Counted from the stretch's first letter, positions 37,938-46,629 are shown. The stretch: 64,000 nucleotides of DNA from Lysobacteraceae bacterium NML07-0707 (GCA_002798295.1 NWQT01000019.1:1-64000), one strand, 5' to 3'. Notes: generated by a model from the letters alone, not told the origin. Numbers and translations: made by a program.

Positions 37938-38940
37938 TCAAGGTAATCTTGCCAATGCTCTGGCCGCTTTCAATCAGTGCATGTGCCTGGCGCAGATTGG
38001 CCGCATTGATTAGACCCAGCGAGCGCGTACGTGTGGTGGTGAGCTTGCCCGCATCAGCAAGCTTGGCCACGTTGCGCAGAATGTCTTGTTGGCGCCGCAT
38101 GTCGGCAGTGCCCATCAGCGAGCGGGTGAACATGAATTCCCAATGCAGCGACAGGCTTTTGCGCTTCAACAATGTGATGTCCAGCGACTTGGGATCGTCA
38201 ATCAATGCGATACGTCCTTGTGGCGATATCAATGCAACGATGTCGGCCAGATAGTCATCAGTATGTGTGGTTGAAAAAACAAAGGCCGGTGCGCCCAGAC
38301 CCAGTGCTTCGACTTGTGCGGCCAGCGGCTGGCGATGGTCGATGACATGATGTGCGCCGCATTGCCTGACCCATTGGCTTGTTTCCGGACGCGAGGCGGT
38401 TGCGATAAGCGTCAGGCCGGTCAGGGCGCGTGCCAGTTGCAGGGTCATGGAGCCGACGCCGCCTGCAGCGCCAATCACCAGGAGAGCAGGGGCGGCACCC
38501 GCCACGGGCTTGTTCACCTCCAGTCGGTCGAACAGGGTTTCCCAGGCGGTCAGTGCAGTCAATGGCAGGGCAGCAGCGGCTTCATCATCAAGTGTGGCGG
38601 GGGCGTGCGCCGCGATGCGGGCATCCACGGCTTGTAATTGTGCATAGCAGCCCGGACGATCGATGGCGCCGGCATAGAACACGCGGTCGCCGGGTTGGAA
38701 GCCCTGCACGGATGCGCCAACTGCACGCACGTGTCCGACGGCATCCCAGCCGGGAATGCGCCATTGGCCTTCGGCCGGTTGTGCGCGGGCGCGTACTTTG
38801 GTGTCCACGGGATTGACGGCGATGGCCTGCACTCCGACCAGCAGGTCGTGCTCGCCGTACTCGGGTTCGGGAAGGTCGAGATCGACCAAGGATCGAGAAT
38901 CGGAAATCGGCAGGGGTTGGTTGAAGGCGATGACTTTCAT
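37921..38940 (-). CDS. Zinc-type alcohol dehydrogenase-like quinone oxidoreductase
   Basis: A 339-residue medium-chain dehydrogenase/reductase. It has the GroES-like N-domain (AVNPVDTKVRARAQ, GWDAVGHVRAVG, FQPGDRVFYAGAI) and the Rossmann domain with NADPH motif LVIGAAGGVGSMTLQLARA. The zinc-binding residues of true alcohol dehydrogenases are absent, so it is a quinone/enone reductase of the type in which an HxlR regulator gene is often adjacent. That is the case here: the regulator is divergent, 102 bases away. It probably detoxifies electrophiles or quinones with NADPH. Confidence 0.92.
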   Translation of the reverse strand: MKVIAFNQPLPISDSRSLVDLDLPEPEYGEHDLLVGVQAIAVNPVDTKVRARAQPAEGQWRIPGWDAVGHVRAVGASVQGFQPGDRVFYAGAIDRPGCYAQLQAVDARIAAHAPATLDDEAAAALPLTALTAWETLFDRLEVNKPVAGAAPALLVIGAAGGVGSMTLQLARALTGLTLIATASRPETSQWVRQCGAHHVIDHRQPLAAQVEALGLGAPAFVFSTTHTDDYLADIVALISPQGRIALIDDPKSLDITLLKRKSLSLHWEFMFTRSLMGTADMRRQQDILRNVAKLADAGKLTTTRTRSLGLINAANLRQAHALIESGQSIGKITLSGFAS

Positions 38941-39042
38941 GGCGCATTCCTTTCAGTGAACGATTTGCGCAATTCTTGCCGCTATTGTCGATCTACGTAA
39001 GAACGCACATATTTTGCATATAGTGTCGAAAAGGATACCGTT
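38941..39042. promoter_or_regulatory. Divergent promoter/operator region for oxidoreductase and HxlR regulator
   Basis: This 102-base gap carries the regulatory signals for both genes. An imperfect dyad, CACATAT-TTTGC-ATATAGTG (39006-39025), and a TACGTA palindrome nearby are candidate HxlR-binding sites. AAAGGAAT precedes the oxidoreductase ATG. Confidence 0.4.
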
Positions 39043-39423
39043 ATGGCGCGAATCCCCCATAAAACTTTCACTTGTGCTGCCGGGTGTACGGTCGAAGCCA
39101 CGCTCAACCTGATTGGCGGCAAGTGGAAGGGTGTCATCCTCTACCGTCTGCTTTGCGAACAGGTGCTGCGCTTCAACGAATTGCGCCGTCTGTTGCCCAA
39201 CATCACCCAGCGCATGCTGACCAATCAGCTCCGTGAGCTGGAGAATGATGGGCTGATCGCCCGCAAGGTCTATCCCGAAGTGCCGCCCAAGGTGGAGTAC
39301 CGGCTGACGGATTATGGCCAGACGCTGGCTCCCGTCATCCACGCTTTGAAAGCCTGGGGCGATGCCCATGTCGGCCGTGAAGGCACAAGCGTGCCGATGG
39401 GCAAGCAGCCGTTGGACGAATGA
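39043..39423 (+). CDS. HxlR-family transcriptional regulator
   Basis: A 126-residue winged-helix regulator with the family core ([20 protein letters not shown], then [20 protein letters not shown], and [20 protein letters not shown]). Two cysteines near the N-terminus (Cys11 and Cys15 in [11 protein letters not shown]) match the position of the redox-sensing Cys in YodB/HypR-type members, which release DNA on oxidation or quinone adduction. It is divergent from the quinone oxidoreductase and probably represses it. The sensing role is inferred. Confidence 0.92.
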   Translation: MARIPHKTFTCAAGCTVEATLNLIGGKWKGVILYRLLCEQVLRFNELRRLLPNITQRMLTNQLRELENDGLIARKVYPEVPPKVEYRLTDYGQTLAPVIHALKAWGDAHVGREGTSVPMGKQPLDE

Positions 39424-39425
39424 GA

Positions 39426-39938
39426 TTAATGCCCGTGTTTTCTGTCCGGTCTGTGCTGGCGCTTTGGGGCATGAGTTTCCACCCAGGCCTCGCGCTCGGC
39501 GGCGTTCATCTGGCTCCAGCGTTGGCGTAGCGCCGTGCGCTCTTCGGGACTCATGCGCCGCATGGCGTGATACAGCGCGATGGCATGACGGCGCTCGTCG
39601 GGGTTCATGTGCCGGGTACGCTGATACAGCGCGCGCATTTGCTGCTGTTCTTCGGGCGAGAGTTGTTCGAAGCGTTCACGGCCACGATGGGCGCGGGCGC
39701 GCTCTTCCGGGGTCATGGCCTGCCAGCGCTGCGCACGCGCAAGCATCCGCTGCCGCTGTTCCGGGCTGGCCTGGTTCCAGCGTTCGCGCGTGGGTTGAAT
39801 CAGAAGTTCCTGCTGCGTACGTGGCAATTGTTCCCAGCGCAGCTGGATGTTGTCAGCAGACTGTGCCAGTGCCGGGACGGATAACAGGGCAAGCAGGGCA
39901 AGGGAGGTGTGTTTGATGTGCATCGCGGGGGTACTCAT
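39426..39938 (-). CDS. Secreted DUF3106 protein with 18-residue repeats
   Basis: A 170-residue protein with a signal-like segment (TSLALLALLSVPALAQS). The mature part consists of short helical units beginning ASPEQRQRM, MTPEERARA, LSPEEQQQM, MNPDERRHA and MSPEERTAL, spaced exactly 18 residues apart, with a final unit (MNAAEREAW) after 15. It ends in a basic His/Arg/Lys tail. It starts inside the end of the anti-sigma-like gene (ATGA, 39935-39938), so it is the last gene of the sigma operon. It may be the periplasmic sensor part of that system, but its ligand is unknown. Confidence 0.85.
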   Translation of the reverse strand: MSTPAMHIKHTSLALLALLSVPALAQSADNIQLRWEQLPRTQQELLIQPTRERWNQASPEQRQRMLARAQRWQAMTPEERARAHRGRERFEQLSPEEQQQMRALYQRTRHMNPDERRHAIALYHAMRRMSPEERTALRQRWSQMNAAEREAWVETHAPKRQHRPDRKHGH

Positions 39939-40285
39939 TTTGCGGCCAGGGTGCGGATTTCGTCCGAATCCAGCCAGGCATAAAAGTCCGGGGTGATGGA
40001 CAGCAGGCCGTCGTCGCTATTGATATCGGCATCTGTGCTGAGCGGCTGCGCGGTCAATGTCTGTGCCGGGCTCGGGTCTGTTGGCTGCCGAAGCGGCGTC
40101 AGCAGCACGGCAAACAACGCCAGGCTGGCCAAAGCGGCGCCCCAAGGCAGCCAGCGGGCAGGTGTGCTCTGCCGGCGTTGTGTGGCGATGGCGGGTGAGA
40201 GTTGCAGGCGGATATGGCCGGGCAGATGCGCGGCGGCAGCCTGCCATTGCTGGCGCAGTTGTTGGTCGAATTGCTGGTCGTTCAT
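39935..40285 (-). CDS. DUF3619-like putative anti-sigma factor
   Basis: A 116-residue protein with a soluble N-terminus (MNDQQFDQQLRQQWQAAAAH), one transmembrane segment (LPWGAALASLALFAVLLTPL) near residues 45-65, and a short periplasmic part containing DFYAWLDSDEIRTLA. It overlaps both neighbours by ATGA, immediately after an ECF sigma gene. The layout of soluble N-terminus, single membrane helix and coupling to a sigma gene is that of an anti-sigma factor. No classical zinc (HxxxCxxC) motif is visible. Confidence 0.75.
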   Translation of the reverse strand: MNDQQFDQQLRQQWQAAAAHLPGHIRLQLSPAIATQRRQSTPARWLPWGAALASLALFAVLLTPLRQPTDPSPAQTLTAQPLSTDADINSDDGLLSITPDFYAWLDSDEIRTLAAK

Positions 40286-40860
40286 CGCCAGTCCTCCAGT
40301 TGTGCTTGCAGTGCGGCGCGGGCGCGGGAGAGGTGGGTTTTCACCGAGCCTTCGCTACAGCCCATGATGTGTGCGGTTTGAGCCACGTCGAACTCTTCCA
40401 GTACCCGCAGGGTGAATGCTTCGCGCTGACGTGCGGGCAATGCCCGCAGCGCCTGCCGCAGCCGTTGCCAGGCCTCGCGGCTGTCGTGCTGGCGCGAAGG
40501 CTCGGGGGTGGCCTCGTCCATCCAGTCGATTGGCTGGCCTTCGTCATTGCTCGATGAAGTCAGCCAGCCAAGGCGGAAGCGTCGCCTGCGCTGTGCATCA
40601 ATGATGCGGGTACGCAGGATGCGCCAGAACAGCGGCGGCCATTCGTCTGCCGGACGGGCGCGATAGCCGAGCATTTTCAGCATCGCCTCCTGTACCGCAT
40701 CCAGCGCATCCTCACGATGCCGCAGGCTGGCCTCGGCAAAGCGGAAGGCGCGCGGCCCGACATCGCGCAAAAATGCCTCAAGCGTCGGCGCCGCTGTCGT
40801 CAGCGGTTCGCTTTCGGGTAGGGTGAAGCCGGCATCGGGGCACATGGGGCGAGAAGTCAT
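40282..40860 (-). CDS. ECF-type RNA polymerase sigma factor
   Basis: A 192-residue sigma-70-like factor. Region 2 contains FRFAEASLRHREDALDAVQE and LFWRILRTRIIDAQRRRRFR. Region 4 is RQALRALPARQREAFTLRVL plus the helix-turn-helix DVAQTAHIMGCSEGSVKTHL. ATG 40860 and ATG 40845 are both possible starts. It is followed with a four-base overlap by the anti-sigma-like gene and then the DUF3106 gene. Such units normally respond to envelope stress; the signal is unknown. Confidence 0.93.
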   Translation of the reverse strand: MTSRPMCPDAGFTLPESEPLTTAAPTLEAFLRDVGPRAFRFAEASLRHREDALDAVQEAMLKMLGYRARPADEWPPLFWRILRTRIIDAQRRRRFRLGWLTSSSNDEGQPIDWMDEATPEPSRQHDSREAWQRLRQALRALPARQREAFTLRVLEEFDVAQTAHIMGCSEGSVKTHLSRARAALQAQLEDWR

Positions 40861-40914
40861 GAGGGCAAAGTCCGATGCTGAAAACGCACGCCTGCGCCAA
40901 TGGTTGACGCGCGC

Positions 40915-41328
40915 CTATCTCCCAAGCAGCGCTGCAAGTGCAATGGCCGCAGCGTACAGGCCAAAATCCAGGGGCGCCAACCAAAAGCCCGAAAGTATCC
41001 AGGCAAAGCCCAAGCCCATTTTCGGGAGGGATTCCCATGGCAGCATGCCCAGTTGCTGGCCGACCTGTGTGGCCATCAGCCCCCATTGCGCCAATGCGAT
41101 GGCAAGTGCCGTGCCGAAGGCGGCCTGTGCGCTACGCCAAAAACCGGGGGCAAGGCGTGCAAGCCGCAGCATGATGAGCACATCCGCACAGGCGAGAAAG
41201 GCAAAAATCCAGGCAGGCAGGTCAAAAATGAACACCAGCATCACCCACAGCGCGGCCGCGCCGGATGCGCCGAGCAGAAGCAGGAAAAGACCAGTCAGTG
41301 AAACACGCGGCAAAGAGGAAGCAGTCAT
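40915..41328 (-). CDS. Hypothetical small membrane protein
   Basis: A 137-residue protein with four predicted membrane helices (LTGLFLLLLGASGAAALWVM, PAWIFAFLACADVLIMLRLA, FGTALAIALAQWGLMATQVG, and FGLYAAAIALAALLG). I do not recognise a family. It lies 54 bases upstream of the ECF sigma gene on the same strand and could be the first gene of that operon. Confidence 0.75.
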   Translation of the reverse strand: MTASSLPRVSLTGLFLLLLGASGAAALWVMLVFIFDLPAWIFAFLACADVLIMLRLARLAPGFWRSAQAAFGTALAIALAQWGLMATQVGQQLGMLPWESLPKMGLGFAWILSGFWLAPLDFGLYAAAIALAALLGR

Positions 41329-41387
41329 CGCTACAGGATAGAGCCTGCGGCGCTACAATGCGCCTCTTTGTCTTGCCTTGTGTGGCC

Positions 41388-41939
41388 ATGTATTCCCGCA
41401 GCAGCGAACCGGTGCGCTTTGAGCGCGATTGCCAAGTCGTCCTTGTCCCCTCGGGAGAAGAAGTCACCATGCCGGCTGGCAGCGTCGGCTATATCACCCA
41501 GGCGCTGGGCGGCAGCTTTACGGTGTTTGTCGAGGGCAATCTGATGCGCGTGGCCGGCAAGGATGCCGATGCCATCGGCAAGGAGCCGCCGCCGCCGATT
41601 GAACTGCCGGACAACGCCAGTGACGAAGATGTCGAACAACTGGTATGGCGGCAGCTGCGCACCATTTTTGACCCGGAAATCCCCATCAACGTGGTGGAAC
41701 TGGGGCTGGTGTACGAGGCCAATCTGCATCCCCTTGAGGACGGCCAGCGCCGGGTGGACATCAAGATGACGCTGACCGCGCCCGGCTGCGGCATGGGCGA
41801 TATCCTGGTGGCCGATGTGCGCGACAAGCTGGAGATGATTCCGACCATTGTCGAAGCTGACGTGGAGCTGGTATTCGACCCGCCATGGAACCGCAGCATG
41901 ATGAGCGAAGCGGCGCGCCTGGAAACCGGGATGTTGTGA
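41388..41939 (+). CDS. sufT: Putative iron-sulfur cluster assembly protein SufT
   Basis: A 183-residue protein. The first ~75 residues (MYSRSSEPVRFERDCQVVLV, GYITQALGGSFTVFVEGNLM) form the SufT-specific N-terminal part. A MIP18/DUF59 domain follows, with RTIFDPEIPINVVELGLVYE and KMTLTAPGCGMGDILVADV, holding the conserved Cys, and then VELVFDPPWNRSMMSEAAR. SufT assists maturation of iron-sulfur proteins. Here it is not next to a suf operon. The start at 41388 is based on homologue length; no ribosome site is visible. Confidence 0.9.
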   Translation: MYSRSSEPVRFERDCQVVLVPSGEEVTMPAGSVGYITQALGGSFTVFVEGNLMRVAGKDADAIGKEPPPPIELPDNASDEDVEQLVWRQLRTIFDPEIPINVVELGLVYEANLHPLEDGQRRVDIKMTLTAPGCGMGDILVADVRDKLEMIPTIVEADVELVFDPPWNRSMMSEAARLETGML

Positions 41940-41947
41940 TTTGCGCA

Positions 41948-41967
41948 AGCCGGGCAGTTGCCCGGCT
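41948..41967. terminator. Hairpin between convergent sufT and asparaginase genes
   Basis: AGCCGGGCA pairs with TGCCCGGCT around a two-base spacer. There is no T-run. It may stop transcription from either side. Confidence 0.45.
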
Positions 41968-41981
41968 GCAATGTTGCAGGC

Positions 41982-42467
41982 TCAGACCGCCTCAAAGCGG
42001 TTGGCATCGACGTTCTTGCGCACCTTGTCCGGCTGCCAGATACGGCCGTTCATGGCCAGATAGGCACCCGGCGGCAGCGCCTGCACGGCGCCGACGGCGC
42101 AGCCAATATTGAATTCGGCATCGGAGCCGGCAAAACGTGCCGGATTCAGCGCCCCAGTCAGCACGATGGTTTTATCGGCAATGCTCGCCAACACTTTGGC
42201 CGTTTCCACCATCGAATCCGTACCGTGGGTGACCAGCACATGGCGTTCGCTCTGCGCAGCGATGGTGGCGCGCATCAGCTCGCGGTCGGCCTGGTCGATG
42301 AACAACGAGTCCTTGCGCAGCAGTGGAATGACATGGAAGCGGAAGGCGACGCCAAGGTCAGCGAGAATCTTGCCGATTTGCGGTTCGCCGACCTGATAGT
42401 CGGACTTGGCATCGAAATACACCTTGTCGATGGTGCCGCCGGTGGTGATGATGAGCAGGTCTTCCAT
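41982..42467 (-). CDS. Short, single-domain L-asparaginase-like protein
   Basis: A 161-residue protein matching only the N-terminal domain of type I/II asparaginases. The first catalytic motif is ITTGGTIDKVY (Thr in TGGTID) and the second is VTHGTDSMVETAKVL (Thr-Asp in HGTDS). Full enzymes have about 330 residues with a second domain that completes the dimeric active site. The reading frame ends cleanly at RKNVDANRFEAV with no visible remnant beyond it, and single-domain versions exist as annotated families, so this is likely natural rather than broken. Activity is uncertain. Confidence 0.85.
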   Translation of the reverse strand: MEDLLIITTGGTIDKVYFDAKSDYQVGEPQIGKILADLGVAFRFHVIPLLRKDSLFIDQADRELMRATIAAQSERHVLVTHGTDSMVETAKVLASIADKTIVLTGALNPARFAGSDAEFNIGCAVGAVQALPPGAYLAMNGRIWQPDKVRKNVDANRFEAV

Positions 42468-42575
42468 TGCGGGATCTCTTGAAAAAGGCGCCCATTATCA
42501 TGGAACACCGTGCTGGCTGACAGCTGTTTGATAACGCCGTTGCGGCAGCTGCCGTTGCGCAAGGATAATGCGCGC

Positions 42576-43169
42576 ATGACCATCGCCTCTGCCGCCCTGC
42601 TGCTTTTCATCATTCTCGACCCGCTTGGCAATGTGCCAGTGGTGCTTAGCCTGTTGCGTTCGCTGCCGCCCAAGCGCCAGCTGATCGTTATCGCCCGTGA
42701 AGTGCTGATTGCACTGGTGGTGCTGATGTTGTTCCTGTGGTTTGGCAAATATGCATTGGATGCGATGCATTTGCGCCAGGAGTCGGTGTCGATTGCCGGA
42801 GGCATCGTGCTGTTCCTGATCGGCATCCGCATGATCTTCCCGCCCGCCGAGGGCATCATGGGCGATCAGCATGGCGGTGAGCCTTTTATTGTGCCGCTGG
42901 CGATTCCGATGATTGCCGGGCCTTCAGGCATGGCAGCGGTGATGCTGATGGGCACGCAATATCCCGACCGGATGTGGGAATGGAGTTTGGCGCTGCTGAT
43001 TGCCTGGGTAGCGACAGCGGCCATTCTGCTGATGTCGCCGCTGCTGTACAAATGGCTGGGGCATCGGGTGCTGACTGCCGTTGAGCGACTGATGGGGATG
43101 CTGCTGGTGGCGATTTCCATCCAGATGCTGCTGGATGGTCTGGCCTCCTATTGGAGCTCAATGAAATAA
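42576..43169 (+). CDS. MarC-family (UPF0056) inner membrane protein
   Basis: A 197-residue protein with six predicted membrane helices. The family N-terminus is ALLLFIILDPLGNVPVVLSL, followed by GGIVLFLIGIRMIFPP, the conserved VPLAIPMIAGPSGMAAVML, and AVERLMGMLLVAISIQMLLD. AAGGAT precedes the ATG at 42576; a GTG at 42510 is less likely. MarC proteins have no proven transport substrate. Confidence 0.92.
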   Translation: MTIASAALLLFIILDPLGNVPVVLSLLRSLPPKRQLIVIAREVLIALVVLMLFLWFGKYALDAMHLRQESVSIAGGIVLFLIGIRMIFPPAEGIMGDQHGGEPFIVPLAIPMIAGPSGMAAVMLMGTQYPDRMWEWSLALLIAWVATAAILLMSPLLYKWLGHRVLTAVERLMGMLLVAISIQMLLDGLASYWSSMK

Positions 43170-43238
43170 GGCCGGTCGCTCGTCCCGGGTGACTGGATTG
43201 TGCGTTCAAAATTCCCAAAACCTAGTTGTCACCTGGCT

Positions 43239-43267
43239 TTCACATTTGCCCTCTAGGCTGTTAAACT
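43239..43267 (+). promoter_or_regulatory. Predicted sigma-70 promoter of the TonB-dependent receptor gene
   Basis: TTCACA (43239-43244, five of six consensus bases) and TAAACT (43262-43267, four of six) are separated by 17 bases. This predicts a leader of about 90 bases. Confidence 0.5.
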
Positions 43268-43281
43268 GATGTTAACCATCC

Positions 43282-43305
43282 GGCTCGGTATTGTCTCACC
43301 GAGCC
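43282..43305 (+). promoter_or_regulatory. 5' leader hairpin of the receptor mRNA
   Basis: GGCTCGGT and ACCGAGCC form a perfect eight-base stem with an eight-base loop. The pyrimidine-rich TTCTGTCTGTCTGT follows. It lies about 58 bases before the receptor start and could stabilise or attenuate the message. Confidence 0.4.
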
Positions 43306-43362
43306 TTCTGTCTGTCTGTGAGCAGCCCCCCCCTCACTTTTCACGTCCTCAAGGTAATTGCG

Positions 43363-46300
43363 ATGAACCGCACTCATACTCTTCGCCGGTCCAAGCTTGC
43401 GCTTGGTCTGATTGCCGCCCTGGCTGCGGCGCCCGTTTTCGCCCAGAGCACCTCCTCCGGTGTTGGTGGCGTAGTTACCGATGCCAGCGGCCAGCCGGTG
43501 ATTGGTGCTGAAGTCACCATCACCCACGTTGAGTCGGGCACCATCAGCCGTGTCACCACGGATGCCAATGGCCGTTATAACGCACGCGGTTTGCGCGTGG
43601 GCGGCCCCTATACCATCGTGGTCAGCAAGGCCGGCGCTGGCAGCGATACTGAAGAAAATGTCTATCTGCCGCTAAACCAGGTGGCCACGGTCAATGCCAA
43701 TTTGGCCGCCGCTGCCCAGCCCAATCTGGATACCGTGGTAGTAACCGGTGTGGCTATGGGGCCGGACATCTTCAGCCAGAACCGCATGGGTACGGCCACC
43801 AACGTCACCCGTGACACGCTCGAAGCCCTGCCTTCGGCCAACCGCAATATCCAGGACTTTATCCGTCTGGATCCGCGCATTTCGCAGGTCAGCAAGGCCG
43901 ATGGCGCGATTTCTGCCGGTGGCCAGAATAGCCGCTACAACGCCATCCGCATTGACGGGGTGAGCGCCAGCGATCCGTTTGGACTGGAAGCGAACAATCT
44001 GCCGACCGAGCGCCAGCCGGTGTCGATGGATGCTATCCAGGAAATCAATATCGACCTTGCCAACTACGACACCACCATCTTTGGTGGTACCGGTGCGGTG
44101 ATCAATGCCGTGACCCGTTCGGGAACCAACAAATTTGCCGGTACCGTGTATGGCAGCTACCGCAATGGTGATTGGGTGCGCAAAAATTTGCGCGATATCC
44201 CGTTTGCTGGCTTCAATAGCGAAAAAACCTATGGCGCCACTTTTGGCGGTCCGCTGGTCAAGGATCGGTTGTTCTTCTTCGTCAACTATGAAAAGTTCGA
44301 GCGCGATGCGCCGGGCATAAGCCTGTCCGCCACGCCGTATGGCCGTCATATCAGCGATGCGGATGTTGCTGCCGTGCAGGCCGCTGCCAGCACCTACGGT
44401 ATCAACGCCGGTAGCCTGAATGTGCCGGGCAGCAAGACCGAAATCGAGGAATATGCGGCCAAGCTCGACTGGAATATCAATGACGATCATCGTTTTGCCC
44501 TGCGCTATAGCCATATGGAGCAGAACGTGGCGCGCTTCCCTGGCCTTACCAGCGGCTCCATCTCGCTCAGCAGCTATTGGTATGACCAGCCCAAGACCTT
44601 CAAGAGCCTGACTGGCGAGCTGTTCTCCAACTGGAGCGAGAACTTCACCAGTGAGGTCAAGGTCAGCCGTCGCGACTACCGCGCCGAGCGCGCGCCTTAC
44701 AGCCGTCTGCCGTCGATTCGCATCAGGGGCTTTGGCAGCAATGATTCCAGCGTCTATCTGGGCACCGAGCAGAACACCCATGTCAACATCGTCGATACCC
44801 AGGAGTTGACCGCCTTTGCTGCCGGTACGTTGTATGTTGGCGACCATAGCATCAAGTTTGGCGCTGACTACAGCAAGAACGAAGTGCTGAACTTCTATGG
44901 CCGTAACTTGAATGGCGTGTACGAGTTCGCCGATCTGGAGGCCTTTATCGCCGGTACCCCGACCCGTTACCAGCTGCGTGCGCCACGCGCCAATGGCAGC
45001 ATCGACGATATTCCGGCGCGTTATACGTTGAAGAACCTGGGTCTGTTTGTACAGGACACCTGGGCGATTTCGCCGGAGTTCACCCTGATGTACGGCGTGC
45101 GCGTGGACAAGCCGGACTTCAGCAACCAGCGCCTGTATAACGCCCGTATCCAGGAAGCCTTCGGCTACAACAATACCCAGACCGTGGACAAGCAGCTGGT
45201 TCAGCCGCGCATCGGTTTCAACTGGTCGCCGATCAGCGATCTGCGCGCGCAGCTGCGTGGCGGCGTTGGCCTGTTCAGCGGTACCGCCCCGAACGTCTGG
45301 CTCTCCGGTAGCTATTCCAATACCGGGTTGAACTACGTCGAGTATGACCTCAACAGCTCGCGCGGCCCGAAGCCGCTGCAGTTCAGTGCACAGGTGCCGC
45401 CGTCCACCGCGGGTCTCAATCCGCGCGCTGGCCGCCATAATGTCGATATCGTTGAGCCGGGTCTGCGCCTGCCGTCGGTGTGGAAGGCCAATCTTGCCTG
45501 GGAACAGGAATTGGGCTGGCAGGATCTGGTGTTCTCGGTGGAGCTGCTTGCCACCAAGGTCAAGGACGGCATCTATTTTGAGCGTCTTGACGTGATGGAT
45601 CCGACCGCCGCCGGTCCGGACGGTCGTGCCATTTACTGGAATGACAAGGGGCTTGATCCGAATAATTTCGATGACCGTAGCCGTGGTATCAGCGATGGCC
45701 GCAAGGGCGCCTTGGCCAAGGCCAACCGTCCGCAGGATATCGGCAATGTGATGCTGATGCGCAATACCCACAAGGGGGGCAGCCACCAGTTCACCATTGG
45801 CCTGCAAAAGCCGTTGACCGAAAGCTGGGGCTGGAGCGCGTTCTATACCCGCACCAATGCCTGGGAAGTCAGCCCGTTGACCAGCTCGCAGAACACCTCG
45901 AACTGGAACAATACGCTGATCTTCAATACCAATGAGAATGTCGCGCGTCGCTCGCGTTACGCCCTGCGTGATCGCGTCAGCGCCACGCTGGAATTCAAGA
46001 AGGCGTTCTTCGGTGACTACAACACCCGCGTCGGCCTGTTCTACGAAGGTCGCAGCGGTCGTCCGTATAGCTACATCTTCTATAACGATGTCAATGGCGA
46101 TGGTGCAACCACCAATGACCTGTTCTATGTGCCAGCGGCGCCGGGCGATGTGATCTTCCGTGGCGGTGCGGCGATGGAGCGCGACTTCTTTGCCTGGTTG
46201 GAGCAGAACCCCGAGCTTGGCAAGTATCGCGGCCAGGTGGCGCCGGCCAATGCCTTCACGGCCAAGTGGGTCAACAGCTTCGACCTGCGCGTGTCGCAGG

Positions 46301-46578
46301 AGCTGCCGGGCTTCTGGCGTGGGCACAAGTCGGAAATCTCGCTCGACATCATGAACATCGGTAACCTGCTCAACAAGAAGTGGGGGCTGATTGATGATTA
46401 CGGCTTCTACTCCACCCGCCGCGTTGCCAGCTATGCCGGTATCGATCCGGCTACCGGCAAGTATGTCTATAACTTCACCGGTACCGACAACGCGCAGATT
46501 CAGGAAAACAATAACGACAAGGGCAATACCGGCGTATCCCGCTGGTCGGTCATGGTCGGCTTCCGTTACAAGTTCTGA
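43363..46578 (+). CDS. Oar-like TonB-dependent receptor with carboxypeptidase-regulatory-like domain
   Basis: A 1071-residue outer-membrane receptor. The start at 43363 follows AAGG and gives a signal peptide ending APVFAQ. Residues ~30-110 form a carboxypeptidase-regulatory-like domain (GGVVTDASGQPVIGAEVTIT). The TonB box is DTVVVTG at residue 123. The plug domain contains NIQDFIRLDPRISQVSK and RIDGVSASDPFG. The barrel extends to the end, VSRWSVMVGFRYKF, with terminal Phe. The architecture is that of Oar proteins, of which Xanthomonadales have many. The substrate is unknown; large receptors of this type import peptides, siderophores or glycans. Confidence 0.93.
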   Translation: MNRTHTLRRSKLALGLIAALAAAPVFAQSTSSGVGGVVTDASGQPVIGAEVTITHVESGTISRVTTDANGRYNARGLRVGGPYTIVVSKAGAGSDTEENVYLPLNQVATVNANLAAAAQPNLDTVVVTGVAMGPDIFSQNRMGTATNVTRDTLEALPSANRNIQDFIRLDPRISQVSKADGAISAGGQNSRYNAIRIDGVSASDPFGLEANNLPTERQPVSMDAIQEINIDLANYDTTIFGGTGAVINAVTRSGTNKFAGTVYGSYRNGDWVRKNLRDIPFAGFNSEKTYGATFGGPLVKDRLFFFVNYEKFERDAPGISLSATPYGRHISDADVAAVQAAASTYGINAGSLNVPGSKTEIEEYAAKLDWNINDDHRFALRYSHMEQNVARFPGLTSGSISLSSYWYDQPKTFKSLTGELFSNWSENFTSEVKVSRRDYRAERAPYSRLPSIRIRGFGSNDSSVYLGTEQNTHVNIVDTQELTAFAAGTLYVGDHSIKFGADYSKNEVLNFYGRNLNGVYEFADLEAFIAGTPTRYQLRAPRANGSIDDIPARYTLKNLGLFVQDTWAISPEFTLMYGVRVDKPDFSNQRLYNARIQEAFGYNNTQTVDKQLVQPRIGFNWSPISDLRAQLRGGVGLFSGTAPNVWLSGSYSNTGLNYVEYDLNSSRGPKPLQFSAQVPPSTAGLNPRAGRHNVDIVEPGLRLPSVWKANLAWEQELGWQDLVFSVELLATKVKDGIYFERLDVMDPTAAGPDGRAIYWNDKGLDPNNFDDRSRGISDGRKGALAKANRPQDIGNVMLMRNTHKGGSHQFTIGLQKPLTESWGWSAFYTRTNAWEVSPLTSSQNTSNWNNTLIFNTNENVARRSRYALRDRVSATLEFKKAFFGDYNTRVGLFYEGRSGRPYSYIFYNDVNGDGATTNDLFYVPAAPGDVIFRGGAAMERDFFAWLEQNPELGKYRGQVAPANAFTAKWVNSFDLRVSQELPGFWRGHKSEISLDIMNIGNLLNKKWGLIDDYGFYSTRRVASYAGIDPATGKYVYNFTGTDNAQIQENNNDKGNTGVSRWSVMVGFRYKF

Positions 46579-46596
46579 TTCTGTCTGCATGCGTTT

Positions 46597-46629
46597 GAAA
46601 ACGGCCGGTTTTACCGGCCGTTTTCTTGT
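46597..46629 (+). terminator. Terminator of the receptor gene
   Basis: GAAAACGGCCGGT and ACCGGCCGTTTTC form a perfect 13-base stem with a three-base loop, followed by TTGT. It begins 18 bases after the stop codon. Confidence 0.88.

Noticed and set aside
43672-46590. A minus-strand frame open for about 970 codons opposite the TonB-dependent receptor
   Set aside because: The plus strand encodes a complete receptor with signal peptide, TonB box and terminal Phe. The antisense translation has no family features.
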